A DNA stretch of 64,000 nucleotides from Christensenella intestinihominis (lineage in GTDB: Bacteria > Bacillota > Clostridia > Christensenellales > Christensenellaceae): contig NZ_MAIQ01000005.1 of the NCBI RefSeq assembly GCF_001678845.1, positions 128,925-192,924 on the forward strand. Reading direction: 5' to 3'. The notes under the pieces were generated by a model. That model had not been told where the DNA came from and ran no database searches. It was given only the letters and a program-made list of their open reading frames with translations. Both the position numbers and the translations under genes were made by a program. Shown one piece after another: positions 53,733 through 63,087 of the stretch (within the stretch, counting starts at the first letter, position 1; every line of letters starts with the position of its first letter).

Positions 53733-54608
53733 ATGACACAGGAAAGATATGAATTGAACAAAAACCTGGCGCAGATGCTCAAGGGCGGAGTCATCATGGA
53801 TGTCACCACCCCCGAGCAGGCGAAAATTGCGGAGGGCGCGGGCGCATGCGCAGTCATGGCGCTTGAACGGATTCCGGCGGATATCCGCGCGGCGGGCGGC
53901 GTATCGCGCATGAGCGACCCTAAGATGATTCGCGGAATCCAGCAGGCGGTGAGTATTCCCGTCATGGCCAAGGTACGGATCGGCCATTTTGCGGAAGCGC
54001 AGATTTTGCAGGCAATCGAAATCGATTATATCGATGAAAGCGAGGTGCTGTCCCCGGCGGACGACGTTTACCATATCGATAAAACAAAATTTGACGTTCC
54101 CTTTGTCTGCGGCGCCAAAGACCTCGGGGAAGCGCTGCGGCGAATCGGCGAAGGCGCTTCCATGATCCGCACGAAGGGCGAACCGGGCACGGGGGACGTC
54201 GTGCAAGCCGTGCGCCATATGCGGATGATGGCAAGCGAGATGCGCAGGGTCGCGGGCCTCGCCGGGGACGAGCTCTACGAGGCGGCAAAGCAAATGCGGG
54301 TGCCGCTCGGCCTGCTGGAATATGTGCACGAAAACGGACGGCTTCCCGTGGTGAATTTCGCGGCGGGCGGGGTGGCAACGCCTGCCGATGCCGCGCTTAT
54401 GATGCAGCTTGGCGCGGAGGGGGTGTTTGTTGGCTCCGGAATTTTCAAATCCGGCAACCCGGCAAAACGCGCTGCGGCGATCGTGCAGGCCGTAACCAAC
54501 TATAACGATGCACAGCTTCTTGCCGAACTTTCGGAGGACCTTGGGGAAGCAATGGTGGGCGTCAACGAACAGGAAATAGAACTTTTGATGGCGGAGCGGG
54601 GAAAATGA
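53733..54608 (+). CDS. pdxS: Pyridoxal 5'-phosphate synthase, synthase subunit PdxS
   Basis: 291 residues from ATG 53733, seven bases after AAAGGAAGG (a TTG at 53727 is less well spaced). TIM barrel with [36 protein letters not shown] (catalytic Lys) and [13 protein letters not shown]. It condenses ribose 5-phosphate, glyceraldehyde 3-phosphate and ammonia into PLP, in a dodecamer with PdxT. Overlaps pdxT by four bases. Confidence 0.96.
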   Translation: MTQERYELNKNLAQMLKGGVIMDVTTPEQAKIAEGAGACAVMALERIPADIRAAGGVSRMSDPKMIRGIQQAVSIPVMAKVRIGHFAEAQILQAIEIDYIDESEVLSPADDVYHIDKTKFDVPFVCGAKDLGEALRRIGEGASMIRTKGEPGTGDVVQAVRHMRMMASEMRRVAGLAGDELYEAAKQMRVPLGLLEYVHENGRLPVVNFAAGGVATPADAALMMQLGAEGVFVGSGIFKSGNPAKRAAAIVQAVTNYNDAQLLAELSEDLGEAMVGVNEQEIELLMAERGK

Positions 54609-55210
54609 GGATCGGAATCCTGGCATTGCAGGGCGCGTTTGCGGAACATGCGGCAATGCTGCAAAGAATTGGAGCAGAGTGCTTTGAGATACGCAAAGTG
54701 GCCGATCTCGACGGGCAGGAGATGGACGGACTTGTGGTTCCCGGCGGCGAAAGCACGGTGATGACCAAGCTGCTGCATGGCCTTAAATTGTTTGAACCTT
54801 TGCGCAGGGAAATTACAGGCGGCCTTCCCGTGCTGGGAACGTGCGCGGGGCTGATCCTGCTCGCCGGGAGGGTGGAAGGCGGCAGGCCGTGCTTCGCCTG
54901 CATGGATATTACGGCCAAACGGAACGCCTACGGGCGGCAGCTCGGCAGCTTTGAAACGGAGGCGCCGTTTGCCGGGCTCGGAACGGTTCCGATGGTGTTT
55001 GTCCGCGGGCCGTATATCGAAAGCGCAGGGAAGAACGTGCGGGTCCTTGCCCGCGTGGACGGGCATATCGTCGCGGCGCGGCAGGGAAATATGCTGGTAA
55101 CGGCGTTCCACCCCGAGCTTTCCCGGGATGAACGGATTCACCGCTATTTCCTCAAAATGGCGGAAGGGTACGGACGGGAAAAAAGCGCTGTGGAAACCCA
55201 TTGCGGTTGA
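54605..55210 (+). CDS. pdxT: Pyridoxal 5'-phosphate synthase, glutaminase subunit PdxT
   Basis: 201 residues. Class I glutamine amidotransferase: PGGEST, GTCAG with nucleophile C80, and [14 protein letters not shown] with the catalytic His and Glu. It supplies ammonia to PdxS. Its stop (TGA, 55208-55210) lies inside the TTGACA of the next promoter. Confidence 0.95.
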   Translation: MRIGILALQGAFAEHAAMLQRIGAECFEIRKVADLDGQEMDGLVVPGGESTVMTKLLHGLKLFEPLRREITGGLPVLGTCAGLILLAGRVEGGRPCFACMDITAKRNAYGRQLGSFETEAPFAGLGTVPMVFVRGPYIESAGKNVRVLARVDGHIVAARQGNMLVTAFHPELSRDERIHRYFLKMAEGYGREKSAVETHCG

Positions 55211-55234
55211 CAAGGCCGCGTTTCCTGTTATAAT
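55207..55234 (+). promoter_or_regulatory. Promoter of the methyltransferase attenuator leader
   Basis: TTGACA (55207-55212), 16 bases, TATAAT (55229-55234), with a TG one base before the hexamer (extended -10). Strong promoter. It gives about 215 bases of leader before the coding region. Confidence 0.8.
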
Positions 55235-55264
55235 CATTGTAATAAAACGGAAGGTGGTGTCTTT

Positions 55265-55282
55265 TTGGCGATTGTCCTGTAA
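55265..55282 (+). CDS. Five-codon leader ORF (MAIVL), candidate attenuator peptide
   Basis: TTG-GCG-ATT-GTC-CTG-TAA, with AAGGTGG (55251-55257) seven bases upstream. A good site and a very short ORF at the start of a leader with a terminator is the layout of ribosome-controlled attenuators. Translation is not proven. Confidence 0.45.
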   Translation: MAIVL

Positions 55283-55337
55283 GGTATGGAGTGTGCGGCA
55301 ACATATGCCGTATGTTTTGGTTTGCCTTGCGGAAAAC

Positions 55338-55400
55338 GCCGGACAGATACCGGACTTGGGCTGGTCCGGCAGATTGCGTTTTTGCGCAGTCTGCTTTTTT
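55338..55400 (+). terminator. Leader terminator and competing stem upstream of the methyltransferase gene
   Basis: GCAGATTGCG (55369-55378) pairs over ten positions with CGCAGTCTGC (55385-55394), followed by six Ts: a rho-independent terminator 55 bases before the coding start. GCCGGAC (55338-55344) can instead pair with GTCCGGC (55364-55370), overlapping the terminator stem by two bases. A smaller hairpin, CGGCA-ACATA-TGCCG (55296-55310), lies nearer the leader ORF. Confidence 0.65.
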
Positions 55401-55454
55401 GTAAGCAAAAAGGTAATTTCCGCGGGGGATTGGTCTTGAGGGAAAGGATAAAAA

Positions 55455-56147
55455 ATGGAATTTGATTATAACAGTGAATTTTTCAGGGGCGCGATGATGG
55501 GGCCGAACGCAGTCAGGATACTTGCGGAGCTTGGCGCGACGCTCCGGCTTGAACCCGGCAGCCGTGTGCTCGACCTTGGATGCGGAATGGGGCTTACGTC
55601 AATGTATCTCGCGCAGACATTCGACGTGCAGGTGTTCGCCACCGACCTGTGGATTTCCGCTACGGATAATTTTGAACGCTTTCGCGCGTGCGGGCTCGGG
55701 GAGAAGGTGGTTCCCATCCATGCGGACGCCGTCGCCCTGCCGTATGCGGACGGCTTTTTCGACGCGGTTGTCAGCGTCGATTCCTACCATTATTTTGGGG
55801 CGGGAGAAGGATTCCTCGATGCGCATATCGCACCGCTGGTAAAGGAAGGGGGGACGCTTGCGATTGCGGTCCCCGGACTCCGGCATGAACTGGAAACCGT
55901 GCCGGAGGAAATGGAACCGTTCTGGACGGGCGATATGAATTTCCACGACTGTGCATGGTGGAAATCATTGTGGCAGAAATCAAACATGGTAAAGGACGTT
56001 CGCAGCTTTTCCCTGGAGTCCCATGCCGCGGCATGGGCAGACTGGCTGGCGTGCGACGAACCCCATGCGAAGCACGATGTGGAAATGATGCGGATCGAAA
56101 ACGGAAATTATTTTGCTACGGTCGGAATTACGGCGCGGAAGAAATAA
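55455..56147 (+). CDS. Class I SAM-dependent methyltransferase
   Basis: 230 residues. Motif I VLDLGCGMGLTSMYLA (about 35-50), motif II region VFATDLW, and DAVVSVDSYHYFG near residue 105. A broad small-molecule methyltransferase group, often annotated as cyclopropane-synthase-like without evidence. The substrate is unknown. Its promoter, leader ORF and leader terminator suggest it is switched on by a condition that changes translation or transcription of the leader, as with some antibiotic-inducible genes. Ribosome binding site GAGGGAAAGG. Confidence 0.85.
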   Translation: MEFDYNSEFFRGAMMGPNAVRILAELGATLRLEPGSRVLDLGCGMGLTSMYLAQTFDVQVFATDLWISATDNFERFRACGLGEKVVPIHADAVALPYADGFFDAVVSVDSYHYFGAGEGFLDAHIAPLVKEGGTLAIAVPGLRHELETVPEEMEPFWTGDMNFHDCAWWKSLWQKSNMVKDVRSFSLESHAAAWADWLACDEPHAKHDVEMMRIENGNYFATVGITARKK

Positions 56148-56151
56148 AATC

Positions 56152-56187
56152 AAAAAAAGCGGACGCTGTTTTCACCGCAGCGTCCGC
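56152..56187 (-). terminator. Terminator of cysE
   Basis: GCGGACGCTG (56159-56168) pairs with CAGCGTCCGC (56178-56187); the A-run at 56152-56158 gives the T-run for the minus strand. Confidence 0.85.
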
Positions 56188-56199
56188 GTTCAATTTTGT

Positions 56200-57111
56200 C
56201 TACTTTGAAATAATCGGCGAAGGCGTGGAGTTATAGACCGTGGTATGCGGTTCTATGGAATGGGTAAGCCATACATTTCCGCCGATTACCGAGCCCTCGC
56301 CGACCACGGTATCGCCGCCAAGAATCGTCGCCCCCGAATAAATGACGACGTTATCCCCGATATCGGGATGGCGCTTCACGCCCTTTATGGGGTTCCCGTT
56401 GTCGTCCAGCTCAAAGCTCTTTGCGCCCAGCGTCACACCCTGGTAGATTTTCACGTGCTTGCCGATGGTGCACGTCTCCCCGATCACTACGCCTGTGCCG
56501 TGGTCGATGAAAAAATATTCGCCGATGTGCGCGCCCGGATGGATGTCGATGCCCGTGGCGCTGTGCGCCTGCTCCGTCATAATGCGGGGCAAGAGCGGGA
56601 TATGCCTCTCGTATAACGCGTGCGCCAGCCGGTAAATGCTCACCGCCTCAAACCCGGGGTAAGATAGAAGGATTTCCTCGTTGGAAACTGCCGCCGGGTC
56701 CCCGCAATAAGCCGCCTCGATATCTGTGTTCAGGAGGCAGGCAATATCCGGAAGCTGTTTCATAAAATGAAGGGTAATCCTGCGGGCGTTCTCCCTGCAT
56801 TTGTCGCAATCCGTGCGTTCGCGCTTTTGCAGGTGGCACTGGTTGACCATAACCTCCGCCACAATGCAGTCGAGGAGGACCGCCGCCTCTTGGAGCCGCT
56901 TTTCCACAATTTTTTCAAGGTCCGCTTCCTTCACAATCATATTGTCGTAAATATTGGGAAACATTGCGCTGCGCGTGAGCTTGATAAACGCCGCGACCTT
57001 TTGTTTCATCCCGAATCCGCTGATCGTTTCCCCGGTAATGTTGTGCGCATTGATGGAAATGATTTCGCGGGCAAGCTCTCCCGCGGCCAGTTCGTTTAAG
57101 TCCTTGAGCAT
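56200..57111 (-). CDS. cysE: Serine O-acetyltransferase, EpsC type
   Basis: 303 residues from ATG 57111 with GGAGGGG upstream. Helical N-terminal half and a C-terminal left-handed beta-helix of hexapeptide repeats ([33 protein letters not shown]). The catalytic His lies in the IDHGTG stretch. It makes O-acetylserine from serine and acetyl-CoA, feeding cysteine synthase. The long N terminus is typical of EpsC. It is divergent from metA-cysK, so both units share a control region. Confidence 0.9.
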   Translation of the reverse strand: MLKDLNELAAGELAREIISINAHNITGETISGFGMKQKVAAFIKLTRSAMFPNIYDNMIVKEADLEKIVEKRLQEAAVLLDCIVAEVMVNQCHLQKRERTDCDKCRENARRITLHFMKQLPDIACLLNTDIEAAYCGDPAAVSNEEILLSYPGFEAVSIYRLAHALYERHIPLLPRIMTEQAHSATGIDIHPGAHIGEYFFIDHGTGVVIGETCTIGKHVKIYQGVTLGAKSFELDDNGNPIKGVKRHPDIGDNVVIYSGATILGGDTVVGEGSVIGGNVWLTHSIEPHTTVYNSTPSPIISK

Positions 57112-57203
57112 TTTCCCCTCCATATGTGGAACACCGGGCCTTCCGGCATCGGCAAAAGAGATTACATTTTCATAAAAAAGTGTATTTATAGTATAAGGTG
57201 TTG

Positions 57204-57209
57204 TATAAT
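57204..57209 (+). promoter_or_regulatory. -10 box of metA-cysK
   Basis: TATAAT (57204-57209) about 48 bases before the metA ATG; the -35 is unclear. The cysE-metA gap is only 145 bases and shows no SAM riboswitch or T-box. Confidence 0.5.
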
Positions 57210-57256
57210 AGATGTCAAAAGACTTTTCCAAACCGTAAAGAAGGAGGTATGCGGAT

Positions 57257-58183
57257 ATGCCTATTAATATCAATAGTCAGCTGCCCGCGGCAAAAATATT
57301 GGCGCAGGAGGGCATATTCACGATGCCCTTCGAACGTGCGGAAACACAGGACATTCGTCCGCTGAGGATTGCGATCCTGAACATTATGCCCACCAAGGAA
57401 CAAACGGAGACGCAGCTGATGCGCCTGCTTGCGAATTCGCCGCTGCAGATTGAGGTGGTGCTGCTGCACCCGGCGACCCATGTGCCCAAAAATACGCCGA
57501 TCGAACATATGAATGCGTTCTACCAAACGTTTGAGGATGTAAAGGACCAGAAATTCGACGGCCTGATTATCACCGGGGCCCCGGTGGAGCAAATTCCGTT
57601 TGAACAGGTAACCTATTGGGACGAGCTCAAGGAAATCATGGACTGGAGCCGCAAAAACGTTTATTCCACAATGCATATCTGCTGGGCGGCGCAGGCCGGC
57701 CTCTACTATTATTACGGAATACCGAAGCATCCCCTCGAGCAAAAGCTTTCGGGGATTTACCTGCATAAGCGGACGGACAACAACAGCCCGCTCATGCGCG
57801 GGTTTGACGATGTGTTCTGGGCGCCGCATTCCCGCCACAGCTACGTGAAGATGTCAAATGTAAAAGAGCATCCCGAGCTGAGCATATTATGTGAATTCGG
57901 GGAAAACGGGCTTTATCTTGTTTCCGCCAGGAAGGGGCGGCAGATTTTTGTGACCGGGCATCCGGAATACGACGCGAATACGCTGAAGACGGAATATGTG
58001 CGCGACCTGGCAAAAGGCCTGGATGTCCCCATGCCCGCCAACTATTTCACGGACAACGACCCGAAAAAGCCGCCGCTTGTGCGCTGGCGCGGGCACGCCA
58101 ACCTGCTGTTCAATAATTGGCTGAATTATTATGTATATCAGGAGACGCCATATGATCTCCAGGCAATTCAAAACGAGGAGTGA
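57257..58183 (+). CDS. metA: Homoserine O-acyltransferase MetA, predicted acetyl-CoA specific
   Basis: 308 residues, MetA/HTS family. Catalytic C142 ([10 protein letters not shown]), the His-Glu pair in TGHPEYD. Residue 111 is Glu (GAPVEQIPF). In this family Glu111 goes with acetyl-CoA and Gly111 with succinyl-CoA, so the product should be O-acetylhomoserine. First step from homoserine to methionine. Ribosome binding site AAGGAGG. It lies seven bases before cysK. Confidence 0.94.
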   Translation: MPININSQLPAAKILAQEGIFTMPFERAETQDIRPLRIAILNIMPTKEQTETQLMRLLANSPLQIEVVLLHPATHVPKNTPIEHMNAFYQTFEDVKDQKFDGLIITGAPVEQIPFEQVTYWDELKEIMDWSRKNVYSTMHICWAAQAGLYYYYGIPKHPLEQKLSGIYLHKRTDNNSPLMRGFDDVFWAPHSRHSYVKMSNVKEHPELSILCEFGENGLYLVSARKGRQIFVTGHPEYDANTLKTEYVRDLAKGLDVPMPANYFTDNDPKKPPLVRWRGHANLLFNNWLNYYVYQETPYDLQAIQNEE

Positions 58184-58189
58184 TTACAC

Positions 58190-59101
58190 ATGAAATTGGC
58201 AAAACAACTCACAGAACTGATTGGGGATACGCCGCTTTTGCAGCTGAATCATGTCAACCCGGCGATCTGGGCAAAGCTTGAAGCTTTCAACCCGCAGGGA
58301 AGCGTGAAAGACCGCGCCGCCTATTATATGATAAAAGACGGAATGGAAAAAGGGCTGATCCGGGAAGATACGGTAATTGTGGAATCCACGAGCGGAAACA
58401 CGGGCATTGCGCTTGCGTATATCTGCACGTGCATGGGCCTGCGGCTGATTATCACCATGCCCGAATCCATGAGCGTAGAGCGCAGGAACCTGCTTGCGGC
58501 GCTGGGTGCGGAGCTCGTGCTTACGCCCGCCGCGGAAGGAATGCGCGGCGCGATCAAAAAAGCCAGGGAAATTTGCGAAAAAGAAAACGGCTATATGGTC
58601 GGCCAGTTCGAGAACCCGGCCAACCCGCAGGCGCACCGCGAAACCACGGCTGTCGAAATTATGCGCGACCTGGTGGACGACGTCGATATTTTTGTAGCGG
58701 GCGTCGGTACCGGCGGGACGATTACGGGCTGCGCGGAAGTATTTAAGGAAAAACTGTCGGATGTAAAAATTGTGGCGGTTGAACCGGCGGAAAGCCCCGT
58801 GCTTTCCGGTGGGAAGGCCGCGCCCCATAAAATCCAGGGAATTGGCGCGGGCTTTGTCCCCAAAATCCTGAAGCGCGAGCTGATTGACGAAGTAATGCAG
58901 GTAAGCGCGGAAGAGGCGTATGAAACGGCCCGTATGCTTGCCAAAAAGGAAGGCGTGCTGTGCGGCGTATCATCGGGCGCGGCGCTCGCCGCGGCAATAA
59001 GGCTTGCCGGACGCCCGGAAAATGCGGGAAAGAAGATTGTGGTCATCCTTCCGGATACCGGGGAACGCTATCTTTCCACCGACCTGTTCGCAGGAAAATG
59101 A
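58190..59101 (+). CDS. cysK: O-acetylserine sulfhydrylase (cysteine synthase)
   Basis: 303 residues. PLP lysine K40 (GSVKDRAA), substrate loop [17 protein letters not shown] and [12 protein letters not shown] match cysteine synthases. It forms cysteine from O-acetylserine and sulfide. Paired with metA and divergent from cysE, it could also act on O-acetylhomoserine in this setting. CysK and CysM types are hard to tell apart by eye. Confidence 0.92.
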   Translation: MKLAKQLTELIGDTPLLQLNHVNPAIWAKLEAFNPQGSVKDRAAYYMIKDGMEKGLIREDTVIVESTSGNTGIALAYICTCMGLRLIITMPESMSVERRNLLAALGAELVLTPAAEGMRGAIKKAREICEKENGYMVGQFENPANPQAHRETTAVEIMRDLVDDVDIFVAGVGTGGTITGCAEVFKEKLSDVKIVAVEPAESPVLSGGKAAPHKIQGIGAGFVPKILKRELIDEVMQVSAEEAYETARMLAKKEGVLCGVSSGAALAAAIRLAGRPENAGKKIVVILPDTGERYLSTDLFAGK

Positions 59102-59148
59102 AACATTTACCTCAAAATAAAGAAAATTAAAAAAGGAGTGTTGTTATC

Positions 59149-59583
59149 ATGTTGAAGAATATTCCGGATATTATTTCACCAGAGCTTATGTATGCGCTCA
59201 TGAGTATGGGTCACGGCGATGAAATCTGTTTTGGCGATGCAAATTTCCCGGCAGATTCCATGGGCCAGCGGGTCATCCGCGCGGACGGCCATAAAATCAC
59301 GGAGCTGCTGGACGCGGTGCTGCAGCTTTTTCCGCTGGATGCCTTTGTGCAGAAGCCGTGCGTGCTGATGGACGCCCCGGTCGGGAACGAACCGGCGGTA
59401 TGGGGAAAATATGAAAAAATTATTCGCGAAAACGATTTTGCAGGCGGTTTTAAGCACGGATTTGAAAAAATGGAGCGCTTTGATTTTTACGACCGCGCCA
59501 AGGAATGCTATGCAATCGTCGCAACGGGCGAATACGAGGGGTATTCAAATATTATTTTGAAAAAAGGCGTGATATTCAAATAA
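59149..59583 (+). CDS. RbsD/FucU-family sugar mutarotase
   Basis: 144 residues. The family marks MSMGHGDEICFGDANFPAD and the C-terminal YSNIILKKGVI are clear; the length favours FucU (fucose mutarotase) over RbsD (about 130). It would equilibrate anomers of L-fucose or a related sugar. Followed 23 bases later by an iron alcohol dehydrogenase, a pair that recalls fucU and fucO. No other fucose gene is nearby. Ribosome binding site AAAGGAG. Confidence 0.85.
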   Translation: MLKNIPDIISPELMYALMSMGHGDEICFGDANFPADSMGQRVIRADGHKITELLDAVLQLFPLDAFVQKPCVLMDAPVGNEPAVWGKYEKIIRENDFAGGFKHGFEKMERFDFYDRAKECYAIVATGEYEGYSNIILKKGVIFK

Positions 59584-59605
59584 GTCCGGCAGGGAGGAAA
59601 GCGTA

Positions 59606-60691
59606 ATGGAATTCCAATTGCAGGTTCCTACAAAAGTGATCGTGGGAAAGGATTGCGTCGGCAGGAATGGCGCTTTGTTTTCGTCGTTTGGAAAACGTGC
59701 GGCAATTATCAAGTCGGGATCGGCGGGAAAAAACGGCGCGCTGAGTGATGTTGTAAAGGCGCTCGAAGGACAAGGAATTTCCTACCATGTGTGCGGTAAC
59801 GTGCCGCCGAATCCTTCGCCGGAGGATGTCGCGGCGCTGCTTGGCTATGCGCCGGGCTTTGATTTTATCATAGCGGTCGGCGGGGGCAGCGCGATGGATG
59901 CGGCAAAAGGGGTGGCCGTCCTTGCGGTAAACGACCTCCCGCCTATGGGCCTGTTTGATAAAAGCTATGCGGTAAAGCCGCTCCCGGTTGTTGCGGTTCC
60001 CACAACATGCGGCACGGGAAGCGAGGTTACGGCGATATCCGTGCTCGAGGTTGGCGATACCAAGAAATCCTTCCTCAGCCCCGACCTGTTTCCTGCGGCG
60101 GCTTTGCTCGATGCGAAATATTTAGAAACACTGCCCGCGCAAGTCGCGGTAGATACGGCGCTTGATGCGCTTTCGCATTGCGTGGAGGGCTACCTGATCC
60201 AGGATTCCTGGGCGACGGAGCTGTTCGCGGAACGTGCGTTCGCCAATTTTGCAGCTTACAAAGACGCGCTTTACAAACGTGCCTTCTCCGGGGACGAACT
60301 CGAGCTGATGCTTTTCACGGCGACGCTCGGCGGCATCGTCATCAGCATGGCGGGTACGTCCGCCGTCCATACCATCGGCTATCCGCTTACCGTCCGGAAG
60401 GGCATCCCGCATGGCCGTGCCTGCGCGTTTACGCTCGGGGAGTATGTGGCGTTTTCTTACGATACGAAAAAAGAGAAGATCGACCGGATGTGCACGCTTC
60501 TCAAAGTCAATGGAGTAGAGGGCTTCCAGGAAATGATACGCGGCCTGCTGCCCGGAAAACTGGAAATCAGCAGGGAAGAGCTCGAACAATATACCGATAT
60601 TTCCGCACAGGCTGCAATCGGGAAAAAGAATACAAAGCCGATCACAAAAGGCGATATTTTGAATATTTATCTTGCCTCGCTGCTTGGCTGA
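59606..60691 (+). CDS. Iron-containing alcohol dehydrogenase family protein
   Basis: 361 residues. NAD-binding GGGSAMDAAK; metal ligands D-x3-H (DALSHC), HTIGYPL and HGRACAF. It probably reduces an aldehyde such as lactaldehyde to an alcohol, or the reverse. Ribosome binding site GGGAGG. In a unit with the FucU-like gene and a membrane protein. It is not closely similar to the second dehydrogenase at 61.8 kb, which has a different N terminus. Confidence 0.9.
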   Translation: MEFQLQVPTKVIVGKDCVGRNGALFSSFGKRAAIIKSGSAGKNGALSDVVKALEGQGISYHVCGNVPPNPSPEDVAALLGYAPGFDFIIAVGGGSAMDAAKGVAVLAVNDLPPMGLFDKSYAVKPLPVVAVPTTCGTGSEVTAISVLEVGDTKKSFLSPDLFPAAALLDAKYLETLPAQVAVDTALDALSHCVEGYLIQDSWATELFAERAFANFAAYKDALYKRAFSGDELELMLFTATLGGIVISMAGTSAVHTIGYPLTVRKGIPHGRACAFTLGEYVAFSYDTKKEKIDRMCTLLKVNGVEGFQEMIRGLLPGKLEISREELEQYTDISAQAAIGKKNTKPITKGDILNIYLASLLG

Positions 60692-60709
60692 TCTTGAAAA
60701 GGGGAAACC

Positions 60710-61723
60710 ATGAACAAATCGTTAGGAGAAGTGTTCCGCTCGGCGTGGAGCACAACAAAAAATAATTTTGTACCGCTGCTTGTGGGAATTCTGGTTTATA
60801 CGGTTCCGACGATGGTGCTGTCGCTGATTGCGACGTCGCTCCCGCCGGTGGCGGCCGGCGCGGGCCTTGCGGTGGGGCTGGAACTATGCGTGCTTTTGTA
60901 TGTGATTTTTATTTCCCCGCTTTATATGGGATATATCACATCCGTCCTGCGCACATGGCACCTTACGGGTACGCCCGCCAAAATGCCTACCGCGTGGGCG
61001 GCGGCAAAGGCCAATTACGGGCGGTACATGACGACCCTGCTCGCGACCGTGGTCATCTCGTTCGCGGCGATTTTAATCATTGCGCTCATTTCGTCCGTTG
61101 CAATTGTCGGCTCCGTGTTTTCATCCGCGGGAAACTTTTACGGCAGTTCTATGGCCCCCCTTATGGTGCTTTCGGCCATGATGCCCGCACTGGTCGTAAT
61201 GGTTGTGCTGATCCTGTTCTACACGTTCTGCCTCAGCTTTGTCCAGTTTATCCCCGGCATGGAATTCCCCAGCGGCTTCCAGGCGGTGTTTAAGTCCTTC
61301 CGTTATATTTTCCGGGGGAATTTCTGGAAGAACCTCGGGCATACGCTTATCATCGGGCTGATTACCGTAGGAATTGAAATGGCGGTTATCCTGCCGTTCT
61401 ATATTCCTTATTTTTCGGCCATTCTGGCCCCGGGTGCGACGCTTTCGGATATTACGTATGCAAGCACGCTGCTGACGGCAATAATGCCGCTTTATACGCT
61501 GCTGATTACAGTTCTCGGGATTTTCCTGCAAACCTTCACTACCCCGTATATGTTCGAGGTTTACGTAAACGCCAAAAATGTATGCGACGGGAAGGATTCG
61601 CAGCAAATGCAGCGGACCTATGGCGACCCGTATACCAATTTTACGCAGCAAAACGGCAACATGCAGCCGCCTTACGGCGGGGGGCAGAATCCGCCGCAGA
61701 TTCCGCCGGATAACAGGAGATAA
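60710..61723 (+). CDS. Multi-pass membrane protein with a Gln/Pro/Gly-rich tail, function unknown
   Basis: 337 residues with about six membrane helices and an opening SLGEVFRSAWSTTKNNFVPL reminiscent of DUF975/YciC-like proteins. The last 40 residues are disordered (Gln, Asn, Pro, Gly). It starts 18 bases after the dehydrogenase with AAAAGGGG. It may form a membrane partner or a stress protein; no function can be assigned. Confidence 0.8.
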   Translation: MNKSLGEVFRSAWSTTKNNFVPLLVGILVYTVPTMVLSLIATSLPPVAAGAGLAVGLELCVLLYVIFISPLYMGYITSVLRTWHLTGTPAKMPTAWAAAKANYGRYMTTLLATVVISFAAILIIALISSVAIVGSVFSSAGNFYGSSMAPLMVLSAMMPALVVMVVLILFYTFCLSFVQFIPGMEFPSGFQAVFKSFRYIFRGNFWKNLGHTLIIGLITVGIEMAVILPFYIPYFSAILAPGATLSDITYASTLLTAIMPLYTLLITVLGIFLQTFTTPYMFEVYVNAKNVCDGKDSQQMQRTYGDPYTNFTQQNGNMQPPYGGGQNPPQIPPDNRR

Positions 61724-61725
61724 TC

Positions 61726-61753
61726 AAAAACGCCCCTTTAAGGGGCGTTTTTT
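61726..61753 (+). terminator. Terminator of the fucU-adh-membrane protein unit
   Basis: AAAAACGCCCCTT and AAGGGGCGTTTTTT form a perfect hairpin around TA, ending in a T-run, right after the stop. Confidence 0.92.
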
Positions 61754-61763
61754 CAGCCGGACA

Positions 61764-61805
61764 AGTGAAAAAATACCCTGCCATAATCCGGCAGGGTATT
61801 TCTCT
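61764..61805 (-). terminator. Terminator of the minus-strand alcohol dehydrogenase
   Basis: AAATACCCTGCC (61771-61782) pairs with GGCAGGGTATTT (61790-61801); on the minus strand it ends in a T-run. Confidence 0.85.
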
Positions 61806-61808
61806 TTT

Positions 61809-62978
61809 TTAGAATTCCACGTCGTTTCCATAGAAAGCGCAGTCGAGAACCTTGCGCATTGCGGCGACGTCCGTTTCGCGCGGGTTGCTGCCCGTGCACG
61901 GGTCGGTCGTTGCGTTTTCGGCAATAAAGTCCGCGACCTTCCTGTAGTCCTCCTCGGTCACTCCGTTCTCCTGGTACGACTGCCTGATTCCCAGCTTTGC
62001 ATTCAGGGCTTTGATTGCGTCCACGAGGGAATTGATAAGCTGGCGGTCCGTTGCTCCCGGCAGGCCGAGCGCCCTTGCGATGTCCGCAAAGCGTTCCGGA
62101 ACAGCCTTTGCGTTATATTCGATTACGAAAGGCAGCAGGATTGCATTGCAGCGGCCGTGCGGGATTTCAAATTGCGCGCCCGTTTTATGGGCAAGGGAAT
62201 GACAAATTCCCAGAAGCGCGTTCGAGAACGCCATACCGGCCATGCATTGCGCAATATGCATTTCACCGCGGGCCTCCTCGTCGCCGTTTACAGATGAAAT
62301 AATGTTTTCATAAATCATCTGGATCGCCTTTAAAGCCAGAGCGTCGGAAATGGGGCTGTGCAGCGCGGCGACATAAGCCTCGATTGCGTGCGTAAGCGCA
62401 TCCATGCCCGTATCGGCCGTCAATGATTTCGGCATGGTGAGCGGGATGCTGCTGTCGAGGATGGCGATATCCGGCGTAATCTCAAAATCCGCCAGGGGAT
62501 ATTTAATTAATGTTTTATAATCCGTAATGACGGAGAACGCGGTCACCTCCGTCGCAGTGCCCGAGGTGGAAGGGATGGCGACGAAAATTGCCTTTTGGCG
62601 CAGCTTGGGCATTGTGAACGGGTCCTTAATATCGTCAAACGTTTTTTCCGGATGCTCATAGAACACCCACATTGCCTTTGCCGCGTCGATGGGGGAGCCG
62701 CCGCCGATGGCGACAATTACATCCGGCTCGAATTCCCGCATCGCTTCCGCGCCGCGGTAAACGGTTTCTACGGACGGATCGGGCTCGACGCCCTCAAAGA
62801 GCTTTGTCTTGAGTCCGGTGTCGTGCAGGATGTCTTGCAGCTTATCGAGAAACCCGAATTTTTGCATCGAGCTTCCCCCCGTTACGATAATCGCCTTCTT
62901 GCAGCCCTTAAGGCAGGAAAGCTCGCTTATTGCGTCGGGTCCAAAATAAAGGTCGCGTGGGAGTGTAAATCTTGCCAT
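61809..62978 (-). CDS. Iron-containing alcohol dehydrogenase (AdhE C-domain/Bdh-like)
   Basis: 389 residues, full length. GGGSPIDAAKAMW, IPSTSGTATEVTAFSVITD, the metal ligands D-x3-H (DALTHAIEAY), H (CHSLAHKTGA) and H (IPHGRCNA) all match the AdhE-like iron dehydrogenases. It probably reduces acetaldehyde or butyraldehyde in fermentation. Ribosome binding site AGGAAG. It has its own promoter and a palindrome in its leader. Confidence 0.92.
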   Translation of the reverse strand: MARFTLPRDLYFGPDAISELSCLKGCKKAIIVTGGSSMQKFGFLDKLQDILHDTGLKTKLFEGVEPDPSVETVYRGAEAMREFEPDVIVAIGGGSPIDAAKAMWVFYEHPEKTFDDIKDPFTMPKLRQKAIFVAIPSTSGTATEVTAFSVITDYKTLIKYPLADFEITPDIAILDSSIPLTMPKSLTADTGMDALTHAIEAYVAALHSPISDALALKAIQMIYENIISSVNGDEEARGEMHIAQCMAGMAFSNALLGICHSLAHKTGAQFEIPHGRCNAILLPFVIEYNAKAVPERFADIARALGLPGATDRQLINSLVDAIKALNAKLGIRQSYQENGVTEEDYRKVADFIAENATTDPCTGSNPRETDVAAMRKVLDCAFYGNDVEF

Positions 62979-63015
62979 AATAAATTACTTCCTTTCTATA
63001 CTTTGTAAATTCTTA

Positions 63016-63036
63016 CCGTGGTATTGGTAACCACGG
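63016..63036 (-). promoter_or_regulatory. Inverted repeat in the leader of the alcohol dehydrogenase gene
   Basis: CCGTGGT (63016-63022) and ACCACGG (63030-63036) pair across seven bases, and the flanks nearly extend the match. It starts about 17 bases inside the mRNA on the minus strand. It could be an operator for a redox or aldehyde sensor, or an RNA hairpin. Confidence 0.55.
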
Positions 63037-63059
63037 AATACATTTTTCTCACAATTTTC

Positions 63060-63087
63060 ATTGTACTATTTGTTAAATAAATATCAA
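63060..63087 (-). promoter_or_regulatory. Promoter of the minus-strand alcohol dehydrogenase
   Basis: Minus-strand TTGATA (63087-63082), 16 bases, TACAAT (63065-63060). Confidence 0.6.

Noticed and set aside
57112-57256. SAM riboswitch or T-box between cysE and metA
   Set aside because: The gap is 145 bases, shared by two promoters, and shows none of the conserved cores.
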